From Anaerosalibacter massiliensis (GTDB lineage Bacteria; Bacillota; Clostridia; Tissierellales; Sporanaerobacteraceae), in contig CCEZ01000043.1 of the NCBI GenBank assembly GCA_000751555.1, forward strand, positions 372,001-436,000: a stretch of 64,000 nt of DNA, written 5' to 3'. The stretch's first letter is position 1. Every line of letters starts with the position of its first letter. The notes under the pieces are model-generated. The model did no database searches, had not been told where the DNA came from, and saw only the letters and a list, made by a program, of their open reading frames with translations. The position numbers and the translations under genes are program-made. This document shows, one piece after another, positions 19,223 to 28,623 of this stretch.

Positions 19223-19300
19223 AAAACCTCCTCCTATTTTTCCATCTAATATTAAAATATTTATTTAAAAATATTTTGTTACAGTTTTAGGCAAATTAAA

Positions 19301-19320
19301 AAAGAGCTTATAAGCTCTTT
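19301..19320 (-). terminator. Terminator of the dacB-like gene
   Basis: AAAGAGCT/AGCTCTTT hairpin with TTTTTTAATTT on the minus strand; overlaps the stop. Confidence 0.85.
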
Positions 19321-20396
19321 TTTAATTTCTTCAAAAAACCAATTCCTTTAATTTCTTCTTTTGCTATTAAGTTACTGGTATATATTAGCTCCCCATCTAA
19401 ATACACAGATATTTTCCCAATTATATCTCCTTTATTTACAGCGGCTTCAATATTTTCAGGTAAATTTATAGTTACCTTTATCCTTTCTTTCTCCTCTTCT
19501 TTCAATGGCAAAATACAGCTTGAATCTGTAACTATTGGTAAATATTCTTTGTTACCGTTTTCAACTTCTATATTTTTTATAAATTGCCCTTTATCATATA
19601 TAAAATATGGTTTATAATTTTCAAATCCATAATCTAATAACTTATAACAATCATTAAACCAATCTCGATCATTTAGAACTACTGAAACTAATTGCATGCC
19701 ATTTTTAGTAGCACTAGATACTAAACACCTTCCTGCTCTTTTTGTATACCCAGTCTTAACTCCATCTCCACCATCATATTGCCACAAAGTTTTATTTTTG
19801 TTATAAAAATAATTATTTTTATCCCTATTTGCTGTCCATGATTTGCTACTTACTATTTCTTTGAAAGTTTCATGTTTCAATGCTTCTCTAGAAATAAGTC
19901 CTAAATCATAGGCAGTAGTATAATGATTTTCGTCTTCTAATCCATGGGGATTAGTAAAATTTGTATTTAAAGCACCTATTTCCTTTGCCTTATCATTCAT
20001 TAAATTAACGAAGTTTTCTACATCTCCACCTATATGGTCCGCTATTACCATAGCAGCATCATTTCCTGAACGAAGCATTAAACCATATAACAAATCCCTC
20101 AAACTTATCTTTTCCTCTTCATATATATATATACTTGAACCTTCTATTCCTACAAAATCTTTTTCTACTTTGATTTTATCATCTAAATCTCCATTTTCTA
20201 ATGCTACTAAAGCTGTCATTATCTTTGTAGTACTTGCCATTGGCATCTTTTTATTAGGATTTAGAGTATAAAGTATTCTTCCAGATTTCACATCTATAAG
20301 TATGCTGCTTTCTGCATTTATTACAGGGTCAGTATATGATATGGAAGTTATAAAAAATAAAATTATAAAGGATATAATAACAACTTTAATATTCAA
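19308..20396 (-). CDS. D-alanyl-D-alanine carboxypeptidase (S11), DacB-like
   Basis: 362-aa exported penicillin-binding protein that trims peptidoglycan stem peptides. Signal peptide about residues 1-26. SxxK is STTK, SxN is SGN and KTG is KTGYT; a C-terminal PBP5-like beta domain follows. TTG start 7 nt after GGAGG. Being next to gerW and close to dacF, spoIIM and scp genes, a role in spore cortex or sporulation wall synthesis is likely (inference). Confidence 0.9.
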   Translation of the reverse strand: MNIKVVIISFIILFFITSISYTDPVINAESSILIDVKSGRILYTLNPNKKMPMASTTKIMTALVALENGDLDDKIKVEKDFVGIEGSSIYIYEEEKISLRDLLYGLMLRSGNDAAMVIADHIGGDVENFVNLMNDKAKEIGALNTNFTNPHGLEDENHYTTAYDLGLISREALKHETFKEIVSSKSWTANRDKNNYFYNKNKTLWQYDGGDGVKTGYTKRAGRCLVSSATKNGMQLVSVVLNDRDWFNDCYKLLDYGFENYKPYFIYDKGQFIKNIEVENGNKEYLPIVTDSSCILPLKEEEKERIKVTINLPENIEAAVNKGDIIGKISVYLDGELIYTSNLIAKEEIKGIGFLKKLKKSL

Positions 20397-20442
20397 TTTT
20401 CTACCTCCATTTATATGAATTCATTCTTCTATAGTAAATAAC

Positions 20443-20465
20443 AGAAGCAGAAATATTCTGCTTCT
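20443..20465 (-). terminator. Possible terminator of gerW/ytfJ
   Basis: AAGCAGAA/TTCTGCTT hairpin right after the stop; the T-run is weak (GTTATTTAC). Confidence 0.5.
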
Positions 20466-20905
20466 TAACTAGGTTCAATATCATTTATCTCTTTGGTAGA
20501 ACCTTTCTTATTACTTTTATTTATAAGATCAGTAGTAAGTTTTCCTGCTAAATCAATAATATTATTTATTGCATTACTTCCTTCATCTACAGGTAACATT
20601 TTTATTTGTTCATTACCTACAACCATAAATGCAATAGGCTGAATTGATACCCCAGCTCCAGCTCCACCGCCAAAAGGTAATTTTTCCTCTTCAGTATCAT
20701 AATCATTTTTTTTATTTTTTCTATTGTTCATATTACTAAATTCAGTTCCTCCAGATGCAAAACCAAAAGATACTCTTGAAATAGGTATAATAACTAAACC
20801 ATCTGGAGATTGGACAGGGTCTCCAACTATTGTATTTACATCTACCATTTCTTTTATACTATTCATTGTAGTTTTCATTAGCCCTTCTATAGGATGTTCT
20901 GCCAT
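20465..20905 (-). CDS. gerW: Sporulation/germination protein GerW (YtfJ)
   Basis: 146 aa with the YtfJ/GerW core: IPISRVSFGFASGGTEF and the glycine-rich PFGGGAGAGVSIQP. YtfJ in Bacillus is a forespore protein needed for germination. Its start overlaps the DUF2953 gene by 47 nt, the same pairing as in Bacillus (scpB-ytfJ region). Confidence 0.9.
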   Translation of the reverse strand: MAEHPIEGLMKTTMNSIKEMVDVNTIVGDPVQSPDGLVIIPISRVSFGFASGGTEFSNMNNRKNKKNDYDTEEEKLPFGGGAGAGVSIQPIAFMVVGNEQIKMLPVDEGSNAINNIIDLAGKLTTDLINKSNKKGSTKEINDIEPS

Positions 20906-21452
20906 TTTTATTCACCACCTTCTTTATACTTAGTCCATATAAACTTATAATAATAATATAAACCAAATTGGATTTAATTATACAATTAAATCTAGTTTCA
21001 AACTTACTTTTATTAAAATATGGATATATATTTATGTAAATATCATCTATTTCTCTTTTATTTATAAGAATTGAAAGAACAGAATTTTTTATTGCCCAAA
21101 AAAGCCCAGTATAAATACCAGTTAAAGCTGCATCTTTTGAGCCAATATCAGTTATCCAATGTATTTTCTTTATTTCTCCTCTTTTCCAAAAAAAAGAAAT
21201 AACTTTTTTATATTGATTATAATATTTTAAATATCTTTTTATTTTAAATTCTTTTTCCCCATCATTTTTCTTTCTTCTCTTATATCTTTGTATAATTTTT
21301 TCGTTATCAATTTTATATTTTATCAATCCCTTTAAAGCAATTAATTGAATATTAATCTCATTAGATTCCTTTCTTCTGAAATCAATAACTATGTATAGAG
21401 GCCATAATAAAATAACTAAAAACACAACCAAAATAATTAAAAACCATTTCAT
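20859..21452 (-). CDS. DUF2953 membrane protein
   Basis: 197-aa protein with an N-terminal transmembrane segment (about 3-22), a basic central part rich in Lys/Arg around 55-80 and a second hydrophobic stretch near 165-180. Family function is unknown; in spore formers it sits next to ytfJ. The 47-nt overlap with gerW implies co-translation. Confidence 0.7.
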   Translation of the reverse strand: MKWFLIILVVFLVILLWPLYIVIDFRRKESNEINIQLIALKGLIKYKIDNEKIIQRYKRRKKNDGEKEFKIKRYLKYYNQYKKVISFFWKRGEIKKIHWITDIGSKDAALTGIYTGLFWAIKNSVLSILINKREIDDIYINIYPYFNKSKFETRFNCIIKSNLVYIIIISLYGLSIKKVVNKNGRTSYRRANENYNE

Positions 21453-21499
21453 AAATTCACCTCATTTTAATATAGAAGGCTAATAAATATTATTTCCAT

Positions 21500-21536
21500 A
21501 AAAAAAGAAAATAACACACTTAAGTGTATTATTTTC
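21500..21536 (-). terminator. Terminator of scpB
   Basis: Long stem GAAAATAATACACTT / AAGTGTGTTATTTTC followed by seven Ts on the minus strand. Confidence 0.88.
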
Positions 21537-22062
21537 CATCTTCGTCAATCTTAAACTCTTCTAATGGAGGCAATTCTTTTAAACTTTTCAATCCGAAATA
21601 TTTTAAAAATTGTTTAGTTGTTCCATATATTATAGGCCTTCCTGTTTTTTCTATTCTTCCTTTCTCTTCAATAAGTTCCTTTTCTAATAAAGTATCTAAA
21701 GCTTTATCACATCTTACACCTCTAATAGCTTCTATTTCGCTTTTTGTTATAGGTTGTCTATAAGTAATTATAGACAATGTTTCTAAAGCAGCATTAGATA
21801 AACTTTTCTTAGTCTTTGGCATGCTCAATTTTTTAATCCAATCAAAATGCTCAGATCTGGTGCCTAACTGATAACTATCTCCAATCTGAGTTATTTTAAT
21901 TCCTCGCCTTTCAAAATCAAACTCATTTATCATTTCATTAATTATTTCTTCAACTTTTTTTTCATTCATTTCTAAAACATTAGAAATATCCTTTAACGAT
22001 AAAGGATCTCCCCAAATAAACAAAAGTGATTCAATAATTGATTTGATCTCTTTTTTATCCAT
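21529..22062 (-). CDS. scpB: Segregation and condensation protein B
   Basis: 177-aa winged-helix kleisin partner of the SMC complex. It has the LESLLFIWGDPLSL opening and the family blocks LGTRSEHF, ALETLSIITYRQPITKSEIEAIRGV and GRPIIYGTT. I start at MDKKEIKS, whose ATG overlaps the scpA stop (8 nt). Works with ScpA and Smc in chromosome condensation. Confidence 0.94.
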   Translation of the reverse strand: MDKKEIKSIIESLLFIWGDPLSLKDISNVLEMNEKKVEEIINEMINEFDFERRGIKITQIGDSYQLGTRSEHFDWIKKLSMPKTKKSLSNAALETLSIITYRQPITKSEIEAIRGVRCDKALDTLLEKELIEEKGRIEKTGRPIIYGTTKQFLKYFGLKSLKELPPLEEFKIDEDGK

Positions 22063-22828
22063 TGCTGACCATCCCTTCAAAGGATTTTTTAACTAAAAGA
22101 ATATCAGAAAAATTATTCTTCTGTTTAATTTTAATATATTTTAATTTTGCTAGTTCTAAAGTTGATAAGAAAGTTACTATAATTTCGGATCTTGTAGAAT
22201 TATTGTCAAATAATTGGCTAAATCTAATACTTTTTTCTATATTCAATCTATATTTTAAATTTCTTATACATTCTTCCAAAGTAACTTCATCTCTTTGTAT
22301 TTCATTAATATCTATAGGCTTTATTTTCCTTTTACTTTTATCTAAAAGATCATTTAGGACATCTACTAATTGTTCTAAATTCATTTCATCTAATTCTATT
22401 TCCTCTTCTATATCTTCTTCTATGTATTGAGATATATCTTCTTTAGGTTTATAAAAAACTTTATTTTGCCTTTCTTCATAAACTTTCAATTTATTAGCTG
22501 CCTTTTTATATTTCTTATACTCAACTAATTTTTTTACTAGTTCCGTCCTAGGGTCTATTTCTTCCATTTCCATTTGAAGTCCCTGATCTTCCTCTTTTTT
22601 AGAAGGAAGCAACATCTTAGACTTAATTTCTAATAAAGTAGAAGCCATAACTAGAAATTCGCTAGTTATTTCCATATTAACTTCTTCAGCTTTATTTAAA
22701 AATTCCATATATTGATCTGTTATTTCACTAATAGGTATGTCGTAGATATCAACTTTAGCCTTTTCTATTAAGTGCAATAATAAATCTAAAGGTCCTTCAA
22801 AAGCATTAAGTACTACATTATATTTCAT
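22055..22828 (-). CDS. scpA: Segregation and condensation protein A
   Basis: 257-aa kleisin bridging Smc heads. The N-terminal block FEGPLDLLLHLIEKAKVDIYDIP is diagnostic, and the C-terminal winged helix binds Smc. AAAGGGG site before ATG. Overlaps scpB. Confidence 0.94.
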   Translation of the reverse strand: MKYNVVLNAFEGPLDLLLHLIEKAKVDIYDIPISEITDQYMEFLNKAEEVNMEITSEFLVMASTLLEIKSKMLLPSKKEEDQGLQMEMEEIDPRTELVKKLVEYKKYKKAANKLKVYEERQNKVFYKPKEDISQYIEEDIEEEIELDEMNLEQLVDVLNDLLDKSKRKIKPIDINEIQRDEVTLEECIRNLKYRLNIEKSIRFSQLFDNNSTRSEIIVTFLSTLELAKLKYIKIKQKNNFSDILLVKKSFEGMVSNG

Positions 22829-22840
22829 ATAAAAACCCCT

Positions 22841-23434
22841 TTAACTAACTATTTTTAATAAAAGATTTAAACTTATATTTATCAAAGGTCCTAAAATTTT
22901 ATCAATAGTATTGCTAATCACTAAAAAAACTAATATTAAATAAAGATACCTTTCATATTTATAAAATTTATATTCCCATTTAACTGGAAGAATACTTGCA
23001 ACTACTTTGGAACCATCTAAAGGAGGAAAAGGTAGTAGATTAAACACTCCTAACATAATATTATACCATAAAGTAATTATTAAAATATCTATAAAAATGC
23101 TATTTTTAATTATATTAGTTGATATTATAAAAGCTGATATTATAGCTATTACAAAATTTGTTAATGGACCTGCTAAAGAAACTAATATAGTATCTCTTTT
23201 TCTCTTTTTAAAATAGCTTGGGTTAATAGGCACAGGTTTAGCCCACCCAAACTTAAACACTAACATAAATAAAAAACCTACTATATCAATATGTTTTAAA
23301 GGATTAAGAGTCAATCTACCTGCTTCCTTTGCAGTAGGATCCCCTAATTTATAAGCAGTATATCCATGAGCCAACTCGTGGAATATTATAGCTATAAATA
23401 AACCAGGTAAAGAAATTATTTTTTCTAAAATCAT
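22841..23434 (-). CDS. Site-2-protease family (M50) membrane metalloprotease
   Basis: 197-aa polytopic protein with zinc motif FHELAHGY near the N-terminus and the second ligand region LPFPPLDGSK near 130. About five hydrophobic segments. It resembles the YwhC/Rip-type short M50 proteins; the substrate is unknown. I start at the ATG 6 nt after GAGGG rather than the TTG two codons earlier. Sits between dacF and scpA. Confidence 0.86.
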   Translation of the reverse strand: MILEKIISLPGLFIAIIFHELAHGYTAYKLGDPTAKEAGRLTLNPLKHIDIVGFLFMLVFKFGWAKPVPINPSYFKKRKRDTILVSLAGPLTNFVIAIISAFIISTNIIKNSIFIDILIITLWYNIMLGVFNLLPFPPLDGSKVVASILPVKWEYKFYKYERYLYLILVFLVISNTIDKILGPLINISLNLLLKIVS

Positions 23435-23460
23435 AAACAACCCTCACTCTCAAAAAATAA

Positions 23461-23510
23461 AGCTAGATACATTGTATAATTATTTTATAAAAAATACAAT
23501 GTATCTAGCT
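23461..23510 (-). terminator. Terminator of dacF
   Basis: 17-bp hairpin arms (AGCTAGATACATTGTAT) followed by TTATTTTTT on the minus strand. Confidence 0.88.
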
Positions 23511-23525
23511 AACTATAAGCCATAT

Positions 23526-24695
23526 TTATTCAGTTAAAAAATTATTTAAAGTTTTCTTAAACATATCTTTAAATCCTGCACTATCTATTGAATCGTTGAA
23601 AACTAAGTTTATTTTCTCAACTTCTTTCCCTTCAATACTTAAAATCATGTCTCCTATTTTTTCCCCTTTCTTTACAGGAGCATCAACAGATTTAGGTAAT
23701 AGTATTTCCTTTTCCACTTCTTTTGTAGAATTTATAGGTAATAGTATATATGCATCCTTTTCTAGAGATACATCAACTTCTTCCTTACTACCCTTTTGAA
23801 CTATTATTTTATCTACTATATCACCTTTTCTACCTATTGTTAAAGAATCATAATTTGAAAATCCATAATCTAAAAGTCTTTTACTCTCATCAAATCTTAT
23901 TTTTGATGTTTCACAACCTAATACTACTGAAATAAGTTGTAAATTACCTTTTTTAGCAGAAGCTGATAAACAAAATCCTGCATCTTGAGTAGAACCTGTC
24001 TTAATACCATTAGCTCCATCATATTCTTTTATAAGTCTATTAGTATTAACTAAACCTTGAGTTATTTTTTTATCTTTGCCTACTTTCATTTCTTTCATCC
24101 AAATAGTTAACCATTCATGAATTTTAGGATACTTTAATAATTCTCTAGACATTAAACTCACATCATAAGCAGTTGTATAATGGTTTTCTGCTGGAAGTCC
24201 AGTTGTATTTTTAAAGGATGTATTTTTCATGCCTAGTTCCTTAGCTTTTTCATTCATTTTTTTTACAAATGCTTCCTCGCTACCTGATATATGCTCGGCT
24301 ATTGCCACACTTGCATCATTTGCTGATCTTAAGCAAATAGCCGTAAGAAGATCCTCAACTCTTTGAACTTCTCCTTCTTCTAAATAGATTTGGCTTCCTC
24401 CCATTCCTTGGGCATGAGCTGAGATATTTACTTCATCATTAAGATCTATTTCTCCTTTTTCAATAAGTTCCATTGTTATTAATAAAACCATTATTTTAGT
24501 AATACTAGCTGGATGAAGTTTCTCGTGGGAATTTTCTTCATATATAATATCTCCGGAATAAGAATCTATGAGTATAGCTGATTTAGCATCTATATCAAGT
24601 TTATTTTCTGCAAAAACTTTATTTGTTGATAAGAAAAAGATTAATATTGCTAAAAAAAAGCATGTATACTTTCTATTTTTTTGAAATAAACTCAT
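23526..24695 (-). CDS. dacF: D-alanyl-D-alanine carboxypeptidase, DacF-like
   Basis: 389-aa S11 penicillin-binding protein with signal peptide (about 1-29). Active-site motifs are SITK, SAN and KTGST, followed by a C-terminal PBP5 beta domain. In Bacillus, dacF follows pdp/punA and is expressed in the forespore; here it also follows punA-pdp, supporting the name. A second S11 enzyme lies 3 kb downstream. Confidence 0.9.
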   Translation of the reverse strand: MSLFQKNRKYTCFFLAILIFFLSTNKVFAENKLDIDAKSAILIDSYSGDIIYEENSHEKLHPASITKIMVLLITMELIEKGEIDLNDEVNISAHAQGMGGSQIYLEEGEVQRVEDLLTAICLRSANDASVAIAEHISGSEEAFVKKMNEKAKELGMKNTSFKNTTGLPAENHYTTAYDVSLMSRELLKYPKIHEWLTIWMKEMKVGKDKKITQGLVNTNRLIKEYDGANGIKTGSTQDAGFCLSASAKKGNLQLISVVLGCETSKIRFDESKRLLDYGFSNYDSLTIGRKGDIVDKIIVQKGSKEEVDVSLEKDAYILLPINSTKEVEKEILLPKSVDAPVKKGEKIGDMILSIEGKEVEKINLVFNDSIDSAGFKDMFKKTLNNFLTE

Positions 24696-24782
24696 ATTGT
24701 TCCCTCCTATCTTGCTATATTAAATATTTATACTTATATTAACCTATTAAATATTAAGTTATTCAATTTTAAATCGAACAAA

Positions 24783-24821
24783 TAAAAAAACAAAACTTTT
24801 AAAAAAGTTTTGTTTTTTTAT
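24783..24821 (-). terminator. Terminator of pdp
   Basis: AAAACTTTT/AAAAGTTTT stem embedded in A/T tracts; overlaps the pdp stop codon. Confidence 0.75.
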
Positions 24822-26130
24822 TTGTTATTTCTCCATAAACTAATTTTTTATTTTCTTTATTTTTATTTCCTACATCAATAATATTCTTTAACTTTTCTTT
24901 AACTTCTTCCACTTTTCCTCTATTATTTCCATGTATATAAGCTAATACATCTCCCTTTTTAACTTTATCATCCACTTTTTTGTTTAATACAATCCCTGCT
25001 GATAAATCTATTTCTGATTCTTTAGTATCTCTTCCTGCACCTAATATTAATGCACATTTTCCGATTTCTTCAGCATTCATAGATTTTATATAACCTTCTT
25101 TATCACTTTCGACTTTTAAAACATACTTTGCCTTGGGCAATAGCTCTGTATCTTCAATATAGCTAGTATCTCCATATTGATATTTTACTAATTCCAACAA
25201 TTTCTTATAAGCTTTGCCTGTTTTAATAGTATTCACTAACATTTCTCTTCCTTCTTTTTCATTGGAAGTTTTTTTAGCCAATACTAATAATTTAGAACCT
25301 AAGAATAAACATAATTCATAAAAATCTTTTGGTCCTTTTCCTTGTAATGTTTCAACTGCTTCTTTAATCTCCAGTCCATTTCCTATAGCATATCCTAAAG
25401 GCTCGTCCATATTTGTAACTAATGCTATAGTTTCCCTACCAAATCCGGTTCCTATTTCTACCATTTCTTCTGCTAATGAGATAGCGTTGTCTAGATTTTT
25501 CATGAAAGCTCCACTACCTACTTTTACATCTAATATTATTGCATCTGAACCTATTGCTAATTTCTTACTCATAATACTACTTGCTATCAATGAAATATTC
25601 TCTACTGTAGCTGTTACATCTCTTAATGAATATAATTTCTTATCAGCTGGGGTAATATTAGCAGTTTGGCTACAAAGAGCAATATTTATTTCATTAGAAA
25701 TGCGAACAAATTCTTCCCTACTTAATTCTACTTTAAAATCTTTTATTGATTCAAGCTTGTCCAAAGTGCCTCCAGTATGACCTAACCCTCTACCTGACAT
25801 CTTAACAAATGGGACTCCACAAGCTGCCACCATAGGAGCTAAAGCTATAGTAGTTTTATCTCCTACACCCCCTGTACTATGTTTATCTACTTTTGTGCCA
25901 CTAATTTGAGATAAATCTACAGTTTCCCCTGAATTTATCATAGCTTTTGTTAAATTTAAAGTTTCCCTTTTATTCATTTTATTAAAGTATATAGCCATTA
26001 AAAGAGAAGCTACTTGATAATCTGGTATCTTATTATCAGTATAACCTTTAATAAAGAAATTAATTTCTTCTTTTGTAAGCTCCTCTCCATCTCTTTTTTT
26101 CTTGATTATATCATACATTCTCATAGCCAT
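24799..26130 (-). CDS. pdp: Pyrimidine-nucleoside phosphorylase
   Basis: Phosphorolysis of uridine/thymidine. 443 aa with the signature SGRGLGHTGGTLDKLE, the phosphate/substrate block KHSTGGVGDKTT near 80, and the Pdp C-terminal domain. Two in-frame ATGs are possible; family proteins usually start MRMYD, 2 codons inside. Operon with punA (21-nt gap). Confidence 0.94.
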   Translation of the reverse strand: MAMRMYDIIKKKRDGEELTKEEINFFIKGYTDNKIPDYQVASLLMAIYFNKMNKRETLNLTKAMINSGETVDLSQISGTKVDKHSTGGVGDKTTIALAPMVAACGVPFVKMSGRGLGHTGGTLDKLESIKDFKVELSREEFVRISNEINIALCSQTANITPADKKLYSLRDVTATVENISLIASSIMSKKLAIGSDAIILDVKVGSGAFMKNLDNAISLAEEMVEIGTGFGRETIALVTNMDEPLGYAIGNGLEIKEAVETLQGKGPKDFYELCLFLGSKLLVLAKKTSNEKEGREMLVNTIKTGKAYKKLLELVKYQYGDTSYIEDTELLPKAKYVLKVESDKEGYIKSMNAEEIGKCALILGAGRDTKESEIDLSAGIVLNKKVDDKVKKGDVLAYIHGNNRGKVEEVKEKLKNIIDVGNKNKENKKLVYGEITNKKTKLF

Positions 26131-26151
26131 ATTACCCCACCTTTATCTTTG

Positions 26152-26970
26152 TTAGATATTTTTAACTATTTCTCTTACTAGTTTTTCAAAAGTTCCTTTA
26201 ACTTTTTCAGATGTTTCAACGACTTCTTCATGATTTAATGGCTTATCTAATATACCTGCAGCCATATTTGTTATGCAAGATATCCCTAAAACTTTCATTC
26301 CACCATGTCTAGCAATAATTACTTCTGGCACCGTTGACATTCCAACTGCATCTGCACCAAGAATTCTTGCTAATTTAACTTCTGCTGGAGTTTCGTATGT
26401 TGGTCCAGTAAACCACATATAAACTCCTTCCTTTAAATTTATACCTAAAGTTTTAGATGATTTTTTAGCAATGCTTATTAAATTCTCATCATATGCAGAT
26501 GTCATATCTAAAAATCTTAATCCCAATTCATCAATATTTTTTCCCATTAAAGGATTTTTCCCTGTAAAATTTATATGATCTGTAATAAGCATTAAATCTC
26601 CGGGACTAAATTTTTCATTTATTCCTCCTGCTGCATTAGTAACAATGATAGTTTCTATTCCCATTGATTTCATGACCCTTATTGGAAAAGTAACATCTTC
26701 CAATGGATATCCTTCATAAAAATGGAATCTACCTTGCATAGCAACAACTTTTTTATTCTCTAAATCTCCTAATATTAATCTGCCCTTGTGACCTTCTACA
26801 GTTGAAATGGGGAAGTTTGGTATTTCATCATATTTGATTATTGTTTTATTTTCTATTTTTTCTGCCAACTCTCCTAATCCAGAACCCAATATTATTCCAA
26901 TACTTGGTTTGTAATCTACTTTAGATAGTATATACTCTCCACTTTGATTTATTTTTTCTAAAAAATTCAA
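26152..26970 (-). CDS. punA: Purine nucleoside phosphorylase (trimeric type)
   Basis: 272 aa. It contains GSGLG, the phosphate-binding MQGRFHFYEGY, TNAAGGIN, and the specificity loop GPTYETPAEVKLARILGADAVGMST. TTG start after AGGAGGGG. Salvages (deoxy)guanosine/inosine; co-transcribed with pdp and the XerD-like gene. Confidence 0.95.
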   Translation of the reverse strand: MNFLEKINQSGEYILSKVDYKPSIGIILGSGLGELAEKIENKTIIKYDEIPNFPISTVEGHKGRLILGDLENKKVVAMQGRFHFYEGYPLEDVTFPIRVMKSMGIETIIVTNAAGGINEKFSPGDLMLITDHINFTGKNPLMGKNIDELGLRFLDMTSAYDENLISIAKKSSKTLGINLKEGVYMWFTGPTYETPAEVKLARILGADAVGMSTVPEVIIARHGGMKVLGISCITNMAAGILDKPLNHEEVVETSEKVKGTFEKLVREIVKNI

Positions 26971-26981
26971 AATTACCCCTC

Positions 26982-27872
26982 CTAAGCTCTTGGATGTGCT
27001 TTATCATACACTTCCTTTAATTTTTCATCATTTATTGCAAAAAAATATTTTTGTGTTGTAGAAATATCTGAATGTCCTAATATTTTCTGAACAGATTTTA
27101 AATCTGCTCCATTTTGTAAAATATGTACTGCAAATGAATCTCTTAAAGTATTAGGTGTTATTTTCTTATTAATATTTGTTTTTCTTGTATAATATCTTAT
27201 AATTTTCCAAAATCCTTGTCTTGTCAACCTTTTCCCTTGATAATTTATAAAAAGAGCTCTTTCCTCAGTATCTTTTAATGTTTCCATTCTATATTCATTA
27301 ATATATTTTTTTAAATAGGTAGAAGCTGTCCTACCCATTGGAACCATTCTTGTATTATTTGCTTTTTTATCCAATGTAACATTGCTAAGTTCAAAATTGA
27401 TATTATCTATATCTAATAGTACTAGTTCTGAAACCTTAATTCCAGTTGCATACAAAAGTTCCAAAATAGCCTTGTCTCTTGAACCTTTAAAGCTATTAGG
27501 TATAGGCTGAGCTAATATTATATTGACTTCCTTTGGAGTCAATATGTCAGGTACTTTTCTCTCTTGTTTTGGTGCTTGAAGATTATGTGTTGGATCTATA
27601 TCAATAATCCCATTATTTAATAAATATTGGTAAAAAGATCTTAAAGAAGCAAGTTTCCTTGAAATAGTAGAAGCAGATTTTCCATCTCTTTGTAAATAAA
27701 CTAAATAAGTTATTATAATAGTTTTATTTACATTCACTAAATCTACAGAACTATAATTACTTAAGTAATTATTAAATTGTTTTAAATCTCTAATATAAGA
27801 TTCCTGCGTATTTCTCGATAATTCCCTTTCATTTTTAATATAATTTAGGAACTGCTCAATAATATTATGCAT
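26982..27872 (-). CDS. XerD-like tyrosine recombinase with altered catalytic residues
   Basis: 296 aa, with a SAM-like N-terminal DNA-binding domain (1-85) and catalytic domain. It sits where clostridial xerD usually lies (spoIIM-xerD-punA). Expected ATGLRVSE reads ATGIKVSE (Lys146 for the first Arg) and expected HTLRH reads NTLRD (Asn241 for the catalytic His); Arg244, His267 and Tyr276 remain. The protein probably binds core-site DNA but may cleave poorly, perhaps acting with a second recombinase (inference). AAAGGAG site before ATG. Confidence 0.8.
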   Translation of the reverse strand: MHNIIEQFLNYIKNERELSRNTQESYIRDLKQFNNYLSNYSSVDLVNVNKTIIITYLVYLQRDGKSASTISRKLASLRSFYQYLLNNGIIDIDPTHNLQAPKQERKVPDILTPKEVNIILAQPIPNSFKGSRDKAILELLYATGIKVSELVLLDIDNINFELSNVTLDKKANNTRMVPMGRTASTYLKKYINEYRMETLKDTEERALFINYQGKRLTRQGFWKIIRYYTRKTNINKKITPNTLRDSFAVHILQNGADLKSVQKILGHSDISTTQKYFFAINDEKLKEVYDKAHPRA

Positions 27873-27904
27873 ATTAATTTCTCCTTTATAGTTATAGTCT
27901 ATAG

Positions 27905-28540
27905 TTAGTATATATAGTCTGTTATAAGTTTCATAAATATAGGAGTAATATAGGCTTCTACTATACTACCAATTAATATAATAATAGAAAATATAAGTAT
28001 TATTATAGAATAATTTATAAAGCTAGTCAATTTATGGTTATAATTTAATCTAAGTTTTTTTCCTTTTATACTATTTAATGAATTTACCATTCCAATTGAA
28101 GCTATAGATATAATTCCTGGTATTATAAATAAATTTTGAGGCAATATGGAGAACAATGCAAATAACAGTCCTTTCATTTTAAACTCATTAACTAAAAAAC
28201 CTACTGTGAAACCAATTGCAAATCCTCTTAATAGGATTATAACCGGTATTATTGGAATACCAATTATAATAAAACTTGTTATCCATATTAAAAATATTGT
28301 TTTAAAATTATTTAAAACAGACTCTTTTAACAACAAAAAACTATCCACATTATCTTTGCTAATTAATTTAAAAAAAGAATTGAAAAAGCTTATTACTTGT
28401 CCTTTTTGCTCACTATTTAAAACCCTTATAGATATAGCACCTATGATTATACCTATAATTAAAAAAGCAAACATTATAAAATATATTAAAAAATTATCTT
28501 TAAAATGTTTATATAACCAACCCTTTGCTTTATGTTGCAA
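27905..28540 (-). CDS. spoIIM: Stage II sporulation protein M
   Basis: 211-aa polytopic membrane protein, about five transmembrane segments, of the SpoIIM/DUF95 family. SpoIIM with SpoIIP and SpoIID remodels septal peptidoglycan during engulfment. TTG start 8 nt after AAGGAGG. Upstream of the xerD-like gene, as in many Clostridia. Confidence 0.87.
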   Translation of the reverse strand: MQHKAKGWLYKHFKDNFLIYFIMFAFLIIGIIIGAISIRVLNSEQKGQVISFFNSFFKLISKDNVDSFLLLKESVLNNFKTIFLIWITSFIIIGIPIIPVIILLRGFAIGFTVGFLVNEFKMKGLLFALFSILPQNLFIIPGIISIASIGMVNSLNSIKGKKLRLNYNHKLTSFINYSIIILIFSIIILIGSIVEAYITPIFMKLITDYIY

Positions 28541-28623
28541 AAGTATATCCTCCTTTCTCAGCTATATACAAGCTTTATATAAAATACTATGCTTAAAAAG
28601 AGGATATTATCACTTTTAATATT

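Noticed and set aside
24783-24821. Riboswitch upstream of dacF
   Set aside because: The hairpin is a simple terminator at the end of pdp with no further conserved structure.
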